From Metabacillus idriensis (GTDB lineage Bacteria; Bacillota; Bacilli; Bacillales; Bacillaceae), in assembly GCF_009674765.1 (NCBI RefSeq), contig NZ_WKKF01000002.1, positions 372,001-436,000 of the forward strand: a stretch of 64,000 bases of DNA. Reading direction: 5' to 3'. Every line of letters begins with the position of its first letter. Positions within the stretch are counted from its first letter, which is position 1. Of this stretch, positions 42,343-50,600 are shown in pieces. The notes beneath the pieces are model-generated. The model searched no databases and was not told where the DNA came from. It saw nothing but the letters and a program-made list of their open reading frames with translations. Made by a program: the position numbers and the translations under genes.

Positions 42343-42663
42343 ATGAATTTTCCAAAGGATGAAGATGGAAAAGTACTGAATATGCTGTATAAAGAGGGCG
42401 TTAATTTTAAAAAGCCCCATATGGTTGATTTTTATGTGGCGGTTCCGGATCAGAAGAACGGAGAAGCCATCTTGAAAGCACTAGCTGATAAAGGCTATAA
42501 ATTTATGATGGAGTATGACGATGATGTAGAAGAATGGACATGCTTTGGCTCTGTCAAGATGCATTTAAAGCATAACGAGATTACGGCCATGCAAAAGAAG
42601 CTTGATGCAATCACCAAGCCTCTTGGCGGCTATGCAGATGGATGGGGCGTCATGACGGAATAG
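42343..42663 (+). CDS. RraB-like regulator of ribonuclease (PF06877 type)
   Basis: A 106-residue protein of the RraB/DUF1260 type: FPKDEDGKVLNMLYKEGVNFKKPHMVDFYVAVPD, then EWTCFGSVKMHLKHNEITAMQKKLD and the terminal GGYADGWGVM motif. In gammaproteobacteria RraB binds and inhibits RNase E; bacilli lack RNase E, so the partner here is unknown (RNase Y or another enzyme would be guesses). The ATG at 42343 follows GGAGGG; an upstream in-frame ATG at 42325 is before the site. Confidence 0.85.
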   Translation: MNFPKDEDGKVLNMLYKEGVNFKKPHMVDFYVAVPDQKNGEAILKALADKGYKFMMEYDDDVEEWTCFGSVKMHLKHNEITAMQKKLDAITKPLGGYADGWGVMTE

Positions 42664-42697
42664 AAAAAAGTCAGCCAAAGGGCTGACTTTTTTTATA
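42664..42697 (+). terminator. Intrinsic terminator after the RraB-like gene
   Basis: AAAAAGTCAGCC and GGCTGACTTTTT pair around AAAG with T-rich sequence behind. Confidence 0.9.
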
Positions 42698-42711
42698 GAG
42701 ATAAGAAAGTA

Positions 42712-42834
42712 TAGAATTTTGCGCTTCGATGGCGAGCGGAATCGCTCAGGCTCCTCGGCCAGAACGGCTCCGAAAGTATTGGCAAAAAGCGCCTTTTCTG
42801 TCATGCCTGCGCTAAACGGGCGCTTGCGCTTTTC
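42712..42834 (-). repeat. Dispersed palindromic repeat B, copy 5
   Basis: Contains GAATTTTGCGCTTCGATGGC, GCTCCTCGGCCAGAACGGCT and GCTAAACGGGCGCTTGCGCT, the same ends as the copy at 16185-16312, with a different middle hairpin (GGCAAAAAGCGCCTTTTCTG). It ends at the ctaB stop codon. Confidence 0.72.
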
Positions 42835-43749
42835 TTATAGGAAAGAAACAATAATTAGCATCGTAAAAATAATGGTTAAATGATTCAATGAGAAAATGAA
42901 CATCATTGTTGCCCACTTGTAATCATCCATCTTTTTAAAGCTGATGATTCCGGCAAGCATCCATGCAAGCGTCAGTGCGAACATTGAAAAAGCGACGACT
43001 TTGCTGAACGATAGGAACAGGAATGATGATGCAAGCAGCAAAATTAAATAAACGATTGTTTGAATTTTAGCGCGCGGTGTTCCTTTGACAACAGGAAGCA
43101 TTGGCACACTTGCATTCTTGTAATCTTCTAAACGTCTGATGGCAATCGCATAGAAATGCGGAGGCTGCCATAAAAACATTAAAACGAATAGTCCGATTGC
43201 TGCAGGGTGGAACATGTCAGGCGAGATTGCTGCCCAGCCGATCAGAGGGGCAATGGCGCCGGATAAGCTTCCTACCTCAGTGTTATAGATTGTTTTTCTT
43301 TTTGTCCACATTGTATAAGGGACAAGGTATAAAAATAAGCCAAGAGCTCCAATAAAAGCTGTTAAAGGTGAAATGATAAACAAGAACACAATTCCGCTTA
43401 TTGAAAGAGCGGTGCCAAGCCACAAAGCGAACTTGGGATGAATCGACCCCGTAACGGTCGGTCTCTCCATCGTGCGTTTCATAAGAGAGTCGATATCGCG
43501 GTCGTAATAGTTATTGATCGCACCGGCACCGCCTACAACAGCTGCTGTTCCAAGCAGAGCAAGAATGACGACCAGAATGTTATCCACGAAACTGACATTA
43601 TATACAGACAATGCTACAGAAAGGCCGGCAAACATCCCGAGAAGGTTAGACTTCACAATGCCGTCTTTGACGATAGCTTTAAAATTACTCCAAGAAAAGA
43701 TGCTTTTTATAGAAAGAGAATCCTCTACGATTACCTCTGTACTTTTCAT
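42835..43749 (-). CDS. ctaB: Heme O synthase (protoheme IX farnesyltransferase)
   Basis: A 304-residue UbiA-superfamily prenyltransferase with nine or so membrane segments. Signature motifs are INNYYDRDIDSLMKRTMERPTVTG and the second Asp-rich loop RRLEDYKNASVPMLPVVKGTP. It farnesylates heme B to heme O for terminal oxidases. The ATG at 43749 follows AAGGAGAATTGTG; an upstream in-frame start adds a Lys/Arg-rich tail without ribosome site. It stands alone, away from ctaA and ctaCDEF, so it may be the second copy (CtaO type) that some bacilli carry. Confidence 0.93.
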   Translation of the reverse strand: MKSTEVIVEDSLSIKSIFSWSNFKAIVKDGIVKSNLLGMFAGLSVALSVYNVSFVDNILVVILALLGTAAVVGGAGAINNYYDRDIDSLMKRTMERPTVTGSIHPKFALWLGTALSISGIVFLFIISPLTAFIGALGLFLYLVPYTMWTKRKTIYNTEVGSLSGAIAPLIGWAAISPDMFHPAAIGLFVLMFLWQPPHFYAIAIRRLEDYKNASVPMLPVVKGTPRAKIQTIVYLILLLASSFLFLSFSKVVAFSMFALTLAWMLAGIISFKKMDDYKWATMMFIFSLNHLTIIFTMLIIVSFL

Positions 43750-43984
43750 CACAATTCTCCTTTTCTTTTTAAATCCAAAACTCAACCTAATATACTTGAT
43801 TATCTAACATATTAACAGTTATTTGTACTGGAAAGTAATAGTCGGGAGCATTTGACAAAAAGATGTCGTATCTTTGTGAACATTTTCCATACGTTTTCAT
43901 ATTCTTCAGATAATTATTGGATTGAGTATCTGGAAGCTGTCCACTATAATGACAGTATCATCCATTGCAAAGGAGTGTTTGTTC

Positions 43985-44398
43985 ATGAAGCATCAAGCAA
44001 CACCTTATTTAATGTTTAATGGGAATGCGAAAGAAGCGCTGGAATACTATAGAGGAGTTTTCGGCTGCGAGATTGCTGAAATGCAGACGTATGGCGAAGC
44101 GGATTATCCAACTCCGCCTGAGGCTGAACATAAGATTATGCATGCCCTCTTGAAGAAAGGTGAGTTTCTTCTGATGGTTTCAGATGCTTTTCCAGGCAAC
44201 ACCGTTGAAACGGGCAACAATCTTTCATTGGTGCTGGAGTTTGAAACAGAGGATGAAATCAGAACCGTTTACAGTGCTCTGCTTGAAAAAGGAACGATTT
44301 TAATGGAGCTTCAGGATACATTCTGGGGCGCCACTTACGCAAAGGTGAAGGATACATTCGGGATTATCTGGGATTTGAATTTTGAAATAGCTAAATAA
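43985..44398 (+). CDS. PhnB-like VOC family protein
   Basis: A 137-residue vicinal-oxygen-chelate fold protein of the PhnB/YjdN type: TPYLMFNGNAKEALEYYRGVFGCEI, then HALLKKGEFLLMVSDAFPG and the C-terminal FWGATYAKVKDTFGIIWDLNF. Such proteins often act as metal-dependent enzymes or binding proteins, but the substrate of this group is uncertain. The ATG at 43985 follows AAAGGAGTGTTTGTTC. The 235-base gap before it, up to ctaB, holds no other gene. Confidence 0.85.
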   Translation: MKHQATPYLMFNGNAKEALEYYRGVFGCEIAEMQTYGEADYPTPPEAEHKIMHALLKKGEFLLMVSDAFPGNTVETGNNLSLVLEFETEDEIRTVYSALLEKGTILMELQDTFWGATYAKVKDTFGIIWDLNFEIAK

Positions 44399-44481
44399 GT
44401 TTTAAGGAGGCTGTCAGATAAGTCCCTAAAATAAAGCAGGCATGAAGAGTAAATGTTATTTCATTTCTGTTTTTTTAAATA

Positions 44482-44700
44482 GGCTCTTATAGTAACTTGT
44501 TGCTTTTTGATTAGTTGTTTAAAACCATTAGTGGATCTACGCTGCAGGAACTTGACTCCTGCGGGAAAATAGAGCGAAATGGAAGACCCCGCAGGCTCGC
44601 CGAGGGGGCTTCCACGCTCCCCGCGGAAAGCAAGTTCCTCTCGCTGCAAGGAACGAACAACATTTATAATCGAAAACAACATTTTTTGTGAGACCAGACT
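44482..44700. mobile_element. MITE A, copy 4, right end decayed
   Basis: The left end GGCTCTTATAGTAACTTGTT and the GC-rich core (GAACTTGACTCCTGCGGGAA, CCGCGGAAAGCAAGTTCCTC) match the family. The right end reads CAACATTTTTTGTGAGACCA instead of the usual CAACAATCnnnACGAAAA, and no target duplication is visible. It lies between the VOC and marR genes. Confidence 0.75.
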
Positions 44701-44725
44701 TTCTGGCCAGCCCCTTTTTCGGATA

Positions 44726-44745
44726 ATACTTGCATAAACAAGTAT
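44726..44745 (+). promoter_or_regulatory. Putative MarR operator at its own promoter
   Basis: ATACTTG-CATAAA-CAAGTAT is an inverted repeat with perfect 7-base arms, 50 bases before marR. A near-identical site with the same 7-6-7 geometry is at 45242-45261, directly downstream of marR. Confidence 0.68.
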
Positions 44746-44795
44746 CTTCTACTACCATTATTTGTGGACATACTGTTAAAAAGAGGTGTGCACCT

Positions 44796-45227
44796 ATGGT
44801 CAAAAAATATTATTTGGACAACTCACTCGGATATAAGCTGTTTCATGCTTCAAGGCTTATCTGCAGCCGTTTGAATCAAAACTTAAGAGATTATTCTGTT
44901 ACATATGAACAGTGGCAAATTCTATGCAGACTTTATGAAAAGGACGGCCAAACGCAAAATCAGCTGGCCCTGCTTAATGAAAGAGATCAAGCAAGTGTTT
45001 CAAGGCTTATTGATAATATGATCAAGCGCGGGCTGGTGAGGCGAGTTCCTCACGAAAGTGATAAGCGCATAAACCTGATTTTTTTGACTGAAGCAATGAA
45101 AGATCTGCAGTCAGAGCTCGAAGGATTAGCGAGTCAAACCATTGCGGATGCTTCAGCAGAGATCAGTGAACAAGACATGGAAATCTGTCTCGCAGTCCTT
45201 GATAAAATCAGAAATAACTTAAAATAA
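44796..45227 (+). CDS. MarR family transcriptional regulator
   Basis: A 143-residue winged-helix regulator: YSVTYEQWQILCRLYEKDGQTQNQLALLNERDQASVSRLIDNMIKRGLVRR spans the HTH, followed by the wing VPHESDKRINLIFLTEAM and the C-terminal dimer helices. The ATG at 44796 follows AAGAGGTGTGCACCT. Matching inverted repeats stand before this gene and before the siderophore importer that follows, so I infer that it represses both itself and the importer. The ligand is unknown. Confidence 0.9.
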   Translation: MVKKYYLDNSLGYKLFHASRLICSRLNQNLRDYSVTYEQWQILCRLYEKDGQTQNQLALLNERDQASVSRLIDNMIKRGLVRRVPHESDKRINLIFLTEAMKDLQSELEGLASQTIADASAEISEQDMEICLAVLDKIRNNLK

Positions 45228-45241
45228 AAGTTTTTTCATAA

Positions 45242-45261
45242 ATACTTGTTTAAACAAGCAA
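45242..45261 (+). promoter_or_regulatory. Second putative MarR operator, before the siderophore importer
   Basis: ATACTTG-TTTAAA-CAAGCAA repeats the geometry of the site at 44726-44745; the inner CTTGTTTAAACAAG is a perfect palindrome. It lies 17 bases upstream of the first Fur box. Confidence 0.65.
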
Positions 45262-45277
45262 ATTTATATTGACAAAC

Positions 45278-45297
45278 GATAATGAAAATCATTATCA
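45278..45297 (+). promoter_or_regulatory. Fur box 1
   Basis: GATAATGAAAATCATTATCA matches the classical 19-base Fur box at all but one position and fits the 7-1-7 form TGAAAAT-C-ATTATCA. It lies upstream of the importer operon, predicting repression in iron-replete cells. Confidence 0.88.
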
Positions 45298-45347
45298 TTT
45301 AAAGTGAGGATAATAACAAGCGAAAGCTTCTTTTTTTTAGGGTTAAA

Positions 45348-45362
45348 TGAGAATGATTATCT
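45348..45362 (+). promoter_or_regulatory. Fur box 2
   Basis: TGAGAAT-G-ATTATCT fits the 7-1-7 Fur pattern with few mismatches and lies 67 bases before the first importer gene. Confidence 0.72.
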
Positions 45363-45429
45363 TTATTAGAGCGGATGAGGTGATTCCCGGAAAATGAGCT
45401 TCAAAAATACATGCATGTAAGGAAACGTT

Positions 45430-46380
45430 ATGAAAAAGAGATATTTGTTTTTAGCGCTGACAATTTTATCAATAAGCTCCCTTTTCATCGGGGTCAAGGA
45501 CATTACGCCATTAGATCTTCTGAATCTGCAGGATGACCAGGTGCAAATCCTCCTGATAAGCAGACTGCCGCGGCTCATCAGCATTCTGATTGCCGGAGTA
45601 AGTATGAGTATTTGCGGTTTAATCATGCAGCAGTTAACGAGAAATAAATTTGTCTCTCCGACCACGGCCGGAACGATGGATTCAGCCAGATTGGGAGTCT
45701 TAGTATCGCTGATGATCTTCACTGCGGCAAGTCCGCTTGAAAAAATGGGTGTTGCTTTTCTTTTCGCATTAGCAGGTACGTTCATTTTTATGAAGATTTT
45801 AGAGAGAATCAGATTTAAAGATACGATCTTCATTCCGCTTGTGGGTTTAATGTTCGGCAACATCATCGGTTCGATTACCACCTTTTTCGCCTACAAGAAT
45901 GATTTGATTCAAAATATGTCGTCGTGGCTCCAGGGCGATTTTTCAATGATTGTAAAAGGGCAGTATGAGCTGATCTACATAAGTATTCCTCTTGTCATTG
46001 TTGCCTATTTCTATGCGAACCGGTTTACGGTAGCGGGAATGGGAGAAGAGTTTTCAGCCAATCTTGGGCTGAATTATAAGCAGGTTGTCAATATCGGGCT
46101 TGTCATTGTAGCACTTGTGACAACAGTCGTTATTTTGACAGCAGGCGTCATTCCGTTCCTGGGATTAATCATACCGAACATCGTCAGCATTTATTTAGGT
46201 GATAACCTGAAAAAAAGCCTGCCTCATACAGCATTGCTTGGTGCAGTATTTATTCTGTTCTGTGATATTTTAGGGCGCATCATCATTTATCCGTATGAAA
46301 TATCGATTGGGTTGACTGTCGGTGTGATCGGAAGCATCATTTTCATTTATTTACTGTTTAGGAGAAAGGCCTATGAATAA
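45430..46380 (+). CDS. fpbN: Siderophore ABC importer permease (YclN/FpbN-like)
   Basis: A 316-residue FecCD-type permease with about nine membrane segments. Family marks are LISRLPRLISILIAGVSMSICGLIMQQLTRNKFVSPTTAG near the N-terminus and GVIPFLGLIIPNIVSIYLGDNLKKSLPHTAL, which contains the ATPase-coupling loop. Together with the next three genes it matches the B. subtilis petrobactin importer yclNOPQ (fpbNOPQ) in order and type. The ATG follows GTAAGGAAACGTT. Fur boxes upstream predict iron-starvation expression. The siderophore is inferred from the operon, not proven. Confidence 0.88.
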   Translation: MKKRYLFLALTILSISSLFIGVKDITPLDLLNLQDDQVQILLISRLPRLISILIAGVSMSICGLIMQQLTRNKFVSPTTAGTMDSARLGVLVSLMIFTAASPLEKMGVAFLFALAGTFIFMKILERIRFKDTIFIPLVGLMFGNIIGSITTFFAYKNDLIQNMSSWLQGDFSMIVKGQYELIYISIPLVIVAYFYANRFTVAGMGEEFSANLGLNYKQVVNIGLVIVALVTTVVILTAGVIPFLGLIIPNIVSIYLGDNLKKSLPHTALLGAVFILFCDILGRIIIYPYEISIGLTVGVIGSIIFIYLLFRRKAYE

Positions 46381-47323
46381 TAAAACGAAACTGATCATCC
46401 TTGTCATTATCTCTGTATTATTCGCGGCTGTTTTCCTATTCTATGATGTCGGACGGAATCCCGATTATGTTATCCCCAAACGCGGAGTCAAGATTTTGGC
46501 GATTGTTTTGACCGGAAGCTGCATCGCGTTTTCGACGATGATTTTTCAAACGATTACAAACAACCGAATCTTAACGCCAAGCATCATTGGATTAGACTCT
46601 CTCTATCTTTTTATTCAAACGTTCATCATCTTTGTCTTTGGCTCTCAGTCCCTGACGATGGCCAATAAGAATATAAACTTTCTTTTATCTGCAGGGTTAA
46701 TGGTGCTGTTTGCCCTGCTGCTCTATCAGCTGCTCTTTAAAAGAGAAGGGAGAAACATCTATTTTCTCCTGTTAGTCGGGATTGTGTTTGGAACGTTATT
46801 CGGAAGCATGTCCTCGTTTATGCAGGTGCTGATAGATCCGAATGAATTTCAGATCGTGCAGGATCGGATGTTTGCAAGCTTTAACAATGTAAATACAGAT
46901 CTCCTGCTTGCTGCGATTCTTATCGCAGCCGCAATTGCTGTCTATTTTATGAAATTCAGTCATTTCCTCGATGTGCTATCACTTGGTAGAGAGCATGCTG
47001 TAAATCTCGGGATCGACTACGATAGCGTGGTAAAAAGACTGCTGATCATTATTGCTATTCTAGTCTCCGTTGCAACAGCTCTCGTTGGTCCGATTACATT
47101 CCTTGGCCTGCTTGTTGCAAATGTGGCGCATGAGTTTTTAAAAACCCATCAGCACAAGTACTTGATTACAGGATCAATTTTAATCAGCATCATTGCTTTG
47201 CTCGGCGGTCAATTTATCGTTGAGAAAGTATTCACCTTTTCAACAACGCTCAGCGTGATCATCAATTTCATTGGCGGCGTGTACTTTATTTATCTGCTGC
47301 TCAGGGAGAATAAATCATGGTAG
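46373..47323 (+). CDS. fpbO: Siderophore ABC importer permease (YclO/FpbO-like)
   Basis: A 316-residue second FecCD permease overlapping the first by 8 bases. It has the family features RGVKILAIVLTGSCIAFSTMIFQTITNNRILTPSIIGLDSLY and GPITFLGLLVANVAHEFLKTH. It should pair with the first permease to form a heterodimeric channel for Fe(III)-siderophore. The ABC ATPase gene overlaps its end by 7 bases. Confidence 0.88.
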   Translation: MNNKTKLIILVIISVLFAAVFLFYDVGRNPDYVIPKRGVKILAIVLTGSCIAFSTMIFQTITNNRILTPSIIGLDSLYLFIQTFIIFVFGSQSLTMANKNINFLLSAGLMVLFALLLYQLLFKREGRNIYFLLLVGIVFGTLFGSMSSFMQVLIDPNEFQIVQDRMFASFNNVNTDLLLAAILIAAAIAVYFMKFSHFLDVLSLGREHAVNLGIDYDSVVKRLLIIIAILVSVATALVGPITFLGLLVANVAHEFLKTHQHKYLITGSILISIIALLGGQFIVEKVFTFSTTLSVIINFIGGVYFIYLLLRENKSW

Positions 47324-48072
47324 AAGTCAGCAAGGTTTCAAAACGGTATGGAAATAAGAATGTAGTGGAAGATGTATCCGTCAGGGTCAAGAAAGGGAAA
47401 ATCACCTCTTTTATCGGACCGAACGGAGCGGGAAAAAGCACGCTGCTGTCGATGGTCAGCCGGTTGATTAAAAAGGATACAGGTCAGGTATTTATTGACG
47501 GCACAGACATTGGAGAATGGAAAAGCAATGATCTGGCCAAAAAAATCTCGATTCTGAAGCAGTCCAATCATTTGAATATCCGATTAACAATCAGGGACCT
47601 CGTCAGCTTTGGGCGCTTTCCTTACTCTCAGGGAAAACTGACAAACGAAGATGTGAAGCACGTCGATGAGGCGATTCAATATATGGAGCTTCAGGACATG
47701 GAGGATAAATACTTGGATCAGCTGAGCGGAGGCCAGCAGCAGCGGGCATTTATTGCCATGGTCATCGCCCAGAATACAGAATATGTCCTTCTGGATGAGC
47801 CGCTGAACAACCTCGATATGAAGCATTCCGTGCAGATCATGAAAGTGCTGAGAAGGCTTGTAAACGAGCTTGGGAAAACAGTCGTAATTGTGATTCATGA
47901 CATCAACTTTGCTTCCTGCTATTCCGATTTTATTGTCGCGTTAAAGGACGGAAAAATCGTGAAGGAAGGTCCTGTTGAAGAAATCATTACATCACCTGTT
48001 TTAAAAGAGATCTATGAAATGGATATCGATATCCAAACAATAAACGGCAATCGCATTTGTGTTTATTTTTAA
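47317..48072 (+). CDS. fpbP: Siderophore ABC importer ATPase (YclP/FpbP-like)
   Basis: A 251-residue FepC-type ABC ATPase: Walker A GPNGAGKST, Q-loop ILKQSNHLN, signature LSGGQQQRAFIAM, Walker B YVLLDEPLNNLDM and H-loop VIHDINF. It energises the two permeases. Its stop codon TAA (48070-48072) forms part of the 8-base target duplication of the MITE that follows, so the element landed exactly at the gene end without harming it. Confidence 0.92.
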   Translation: MVEVSKVSKRYGNKNVVEDVSVRVKKGKITSFIGPNGAGKSTLLSMVSRLIKKDTGQVFIDGTDIGEWKSNDLAKKISILKQSNHLNIRLTIRDLVSFGRFPYSQGKLTNEDVKHVDEAIQYMELQDMEDKYLDQLSGGQQQRAFIAMVIAQNTEYVLLDEPLNNLDMKHSVQIMKVLRRLVNELGKTVVIVIHDINFASCYSDFIVALKDGKIVKEGPVEEIITSPVLKEIYEMDIDIQTINGNRICVYF

Positions 48073-48293
48073 GGCTCTTTTCGTAGACTTTGTTGCTTTT
48101 AGATTAAATGTTTATACCCTTAAGTGGATTGGAGCGGAAGGAACTTGACTCCTGCGGGAAATAGAGGGAAATGGGAGACCCCACAGGCATAGCCGAGGAG
48201 GCTCCCACCCTCCCCGCGGAAAGCAAGTTCCTGCAGCGGAAAGTAACGGACAACATTTATAATCAAAAACAACAATCCAAACGAAAACAGCCA
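48073..48293. mobile_element. MITE A, copy 5, intact with 8-bp target duplication
   Basis: A 221-bp complete copy. The left end is GGCTCTTTTCGTAGACTTTG, and the right end on the minus strand is GGCTGTTTTCGTTTGGATTG. ATTTTTAA flanks it exactly on both sides (48065-48072 and 48294-48301). It splits the importer operon between the ATPase and binding-protein genes; its strong internal palindromes could act as an attenuator or mRNA processing site. Confidence 0.92.
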
Positions 48294-48322
48294 TTTTTAA
48301 AAACTAATAGGGGTGAAAGAAG

Positions 48323-49261
48323 ATGAAGAAACTATTAATCTTAGCACTAAGCTTAGTGCTTGCAGTGTTCGCAGCAGCATGCGGATCGAAAGAAGCAGAA
48401 GAAACAACGGCCAGCGCAGAGAAAGAAGAACTGACAATTAAGCATCAATTAGGCGAAACAAAAGTGCCTAAAAACCCTGAAAAAGTTGTTGTTTTTGATT
48501 TTGGAACGCTGGATTCAATGGATAAACTGGGCGTTGAAGCAGCGGGAGTGCCGCAGGAAAACGTTCCTTCTTACCTTTCAAAATATGAAGATGCAAAATA
48601 CGAAAATGTCGGGGGCTTAAAAGAGCCTGACTTTGAAAAGATCAACGAAATGGAACCGGATCTCATTATCATTTCAGGCAGACAGCAGGATTCATACGAA
48701 GAGATGAGCAAAATTGCCCCAACGATTTTCATGGGTGTGGACACAACGAAGTACATGGAATCATTTAAACAAAATGTCACAACATTAGGCGAGATCTTCG
48801 GCAAGGAAGAAGAAGCAGAAAAAGAGTTTGCTAATGTAGAAGAGTCTATTAAAGAGCTTAAAGAAAAAGCTTCAGCAGGGGATGAAAAAGCGTTAATCGT
48901 CCTTGCAAATGACGGCAAGGTAAGTGCATACGGAGCAGGCTCACGCTTCGGAATCATCCATGACGAATTTGGATTTGCAGCAGCTGATGAAAAGATTGAG
49001 GTATCCACTCATGGACAAAGCATTTCATTTGAATACATTGTCGAAAAAGACCCTGACTACTTATTTGTAATTGATAGAGGTGCAGTTGTCGGCGGTGAAT
49101 CTTCTGCGAAGCAAGTCGTAGAGAATGATTTGGTTAAAAATACGAAAGCCTATAAAAATGGGAAAATCATTTATCTTGATCCTGACTACTGGTACCTGTC
49201 AGGCGGCGGACTTGAATCTGTTGCAGGCATGACAGAGGAAGTAGCGGGAGCTATTCAATAA
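48323..49261 (+). CDS. fpbQ: Siderophore-binding lipoprotein (YclQ/FpbQ-like)
   Basis: A 312-residue solute-binding protein. The signal peptide ends at the lipobox FAAACG (Cys about residue 20). The mature protein is a class III FepB-like binder: KVPKNPEKVVVFDFGTLDSMDKLGVEAAGVP, EPDLIIISGRQQDSYEEMSKIAPTIFMGVD and a C-terminal GGLESVAGMTEEV. It captures the Fe-siderophore outside the membrane. It has its own ribosome site (AGGGGTGAAAGA). It is separated from the ATPase gene by a MITE insertion. Confidence 0.9.
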   Translation: MKKLLILALSLVLAVFAAACGSKEAEETTASAEKEELTIKHQLGETKVPKNPEKVVVFDFGTLDSMDKLGVEAAGVPQENVPSYLSKYEDAKYENVGGLKEPDFEKINEMEPDLIIISGRQQDSYEEMSKIAPTIFMGVDTTKYMESFKQNVTTLGEIFGKEEEAEKEFANVEESIKELKEKASAGDEKALIVLANDGKVSAYGAGSRFGIIHDEFGFAAADEKIEVSTHGQSISFEYIVEKDPDYLFVIDRGAVVGGESSAKQVVENDLVKNTKAYKNGKIIYLDPDYWYLSGGGLESVAGMTEEVAGAIQ

Positions 49262-49265
49262 TTAA

Positions 49266-49300
49266 GTGAGACTGCGGAGACATGTTCCCGCAGTTTTTTT
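49266..49300 (+). terminator. Intrinsic terminator after the importer operon
   Basis: GACTGCGG and CCGCAGTT pair around AGACATGTTC, followed by TTTTTT. Confidence 0.85.
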
Positions 49301-49350
49301 GCAGAGATTCCAGTTAAACCGATCATTTTTAGGAGGTAAATGGAAAAAAG

Positions 49351-49445
49351 AAGTAAATCAGACAAATCGGCTAGTATTCTAACGGTTTTCGAAAGTAAAA
49401 GGCCAAACTGGCAAGTAACGGCCTTGATTTGGAAAGTAAACCTGG
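49351..49445. repeat. Second five-unit array with 21-bp period
   Basis: The G of AGTA occurs at 49353, 49374, 49395, 49415 and 49436 (spacing 21, 21, 20, 21). Units include AAGTAAATCAGACAAATCGG and AAGTAACGGCCTTGATTTGG, the same AAGTA...TTCGGC form as at 30341-30440. No gene lies in 49300-49497. Confidence 0.72.
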
Positions 49446-49496
49446 TTTCAGCAAAAACGAAGACCGGACCTGAGTAATCAGCTTTAAGCAATAACA

Positions 49497-49526
49497 AAAA
49501 CCGGACACAATGTCCGGTTTTCTTTA
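49497..49526. terminator. Intrinsic terminator of the oxidoreductase gene
   Basis: AAAACCGGACA and TGTCCGGTTTT form a perfect stem around CAA with A-rich and T-rich flanks, so it can act in both directions. Confidence 0.88.
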
Positions 49527-50507
49527 ATCATCCACTCTAGCTACTATTTTCCCTTTCACGTGGCGCTCAGACAGCTGTAACAATGCTTCCGGCACTTCTT
49601 CAAGTGAAATGACCTGCTCAAGCAGAGGGGATAGCTGTCTTTCAGCAACCAGCATCAGCATGGTGTCTCCCATTACTGCTAAGTCCTTCTGCTGCTCCAT
49701 ATTATTTGATTGATGAACGGCTCCCAGGGCAATTTCATGGTAGGAGATGGCTTTTGTAAATGGCTTCACTTTTGTAAAGTCAGGGGCTCCAGCAATGTAC
49801 GCAATTCTGCCGTTGAAAGCGAGGCAGTCAAGAGAATCTGTTGCATTTTGACGGCTCACCGTATCAAGAACGGCATCCACGCCATTGCCTGCTGTTAATT
49901 CCATCACTTTTGCGATGACATCCGATTCTTTATAGTCGATGGCGTAATCTGCGCCAAGAGACTTAACGTATTCATGATTAGCTGCAGATGCTGTTGTAAA
50001 CACAGTTAGGCCTGAGCGTTTTGCCATTTGAATAGCAAACCCTCCGACACCGCCTGCTCCCCCATGAATTAAAATGGATTCACCCTCGGTAATGCGAAGC
50101 TTTCTGTATAAAGCCTGATATGCTGTATAGCCGGCTGTTGGAAGTGCAGCTGCATCTTCAAAAGACACAGATTCCGGAATAATGGAGACCGTGTGAGCAG
50201 TCGTAACCGCATATTCAGCAAATCCGCCTTTTTTCGTTAAGTCGCCGTGGTAAACAACCCGGTCGCCTAGCTGTACATTTGTTACCTCAGAACCGGTTTC
50301 TTCAACGACCCCGGCTGCATCAAGTCCCAGAATATGAGGATAGGTCCAAAGCGGATTTCCGCCAGTGGCCGTTTTATAATCAACCGGATTCAATCCGGCA
50401 GCTTTTACTTTAATTAAAATTTCGCCTTTTCCCGGAGAAGGCTTTTCTGTCCCGGCAACGCGCATTTGTTTCCATTCGCCTTTACCTTCTAGCAATAGTG
50501 CTTTCAA
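49524..50507 (-). CDS. Zinc-type/quinone oxidoreductase (MDR family)
   Basis: A 327-residue medium-chain dehydrogenase/reductase of the quinone oxidoreductase branch: GEILIKVKAAGLNPVDYKTATG, ILGLDAAGVVEETG, the NADPH-binding LIHGGAGGVGGFAIQMAKRSG and a C-terminal LSERHVKGKIV. The catalytic-zinc cysteines of alcohol dehydrogenases are absent, as expected for quinone oxidoreductases. The TTG at 50507 follows AAGGAGTGTTCACA; the open frame reaches further upstream without a ribosome site. The divergent TetR gene next to it is broken, so this gene may have lost its repressor. Confidence 0.88.
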   Translation of the reverse strand: MKALLLEGKGEWKQMRVAGTEKPSPGKGEILIKVKAAGLNPVDYKTATGGNPLWTYPHILGLDAAGVVEETGSEVTNVQLGDRVVYHGDLTKKGGFAEYAVTTAHTVSIIPESVSFEDAAALPTAGYTAYQALYRKLRITEGESILIHGGAGGVGGFAIQMAKRSGLTVFTTASAANHEYVKSLGADYAIDYKESDVIAKVMELTAGNGVDAVLDTVSRQNATDSLDCLAFNGRIAYIAGAPDFTKVKPFTKAISYHEIALGAVHQSNNMEQQKDLAVMGDTMLMLVAERQLSPLLEQVISLEEVPEALLQLSERHVKGKIVARVDD

Positions 50508-50600
50508 ATGTGAACACTCCTTATTTCCGTTAAAAATGTGTATATACAACTATTCTATCCAATTATAAAAAACGAAGAAGTTTACTTTCAATTTTACTGC

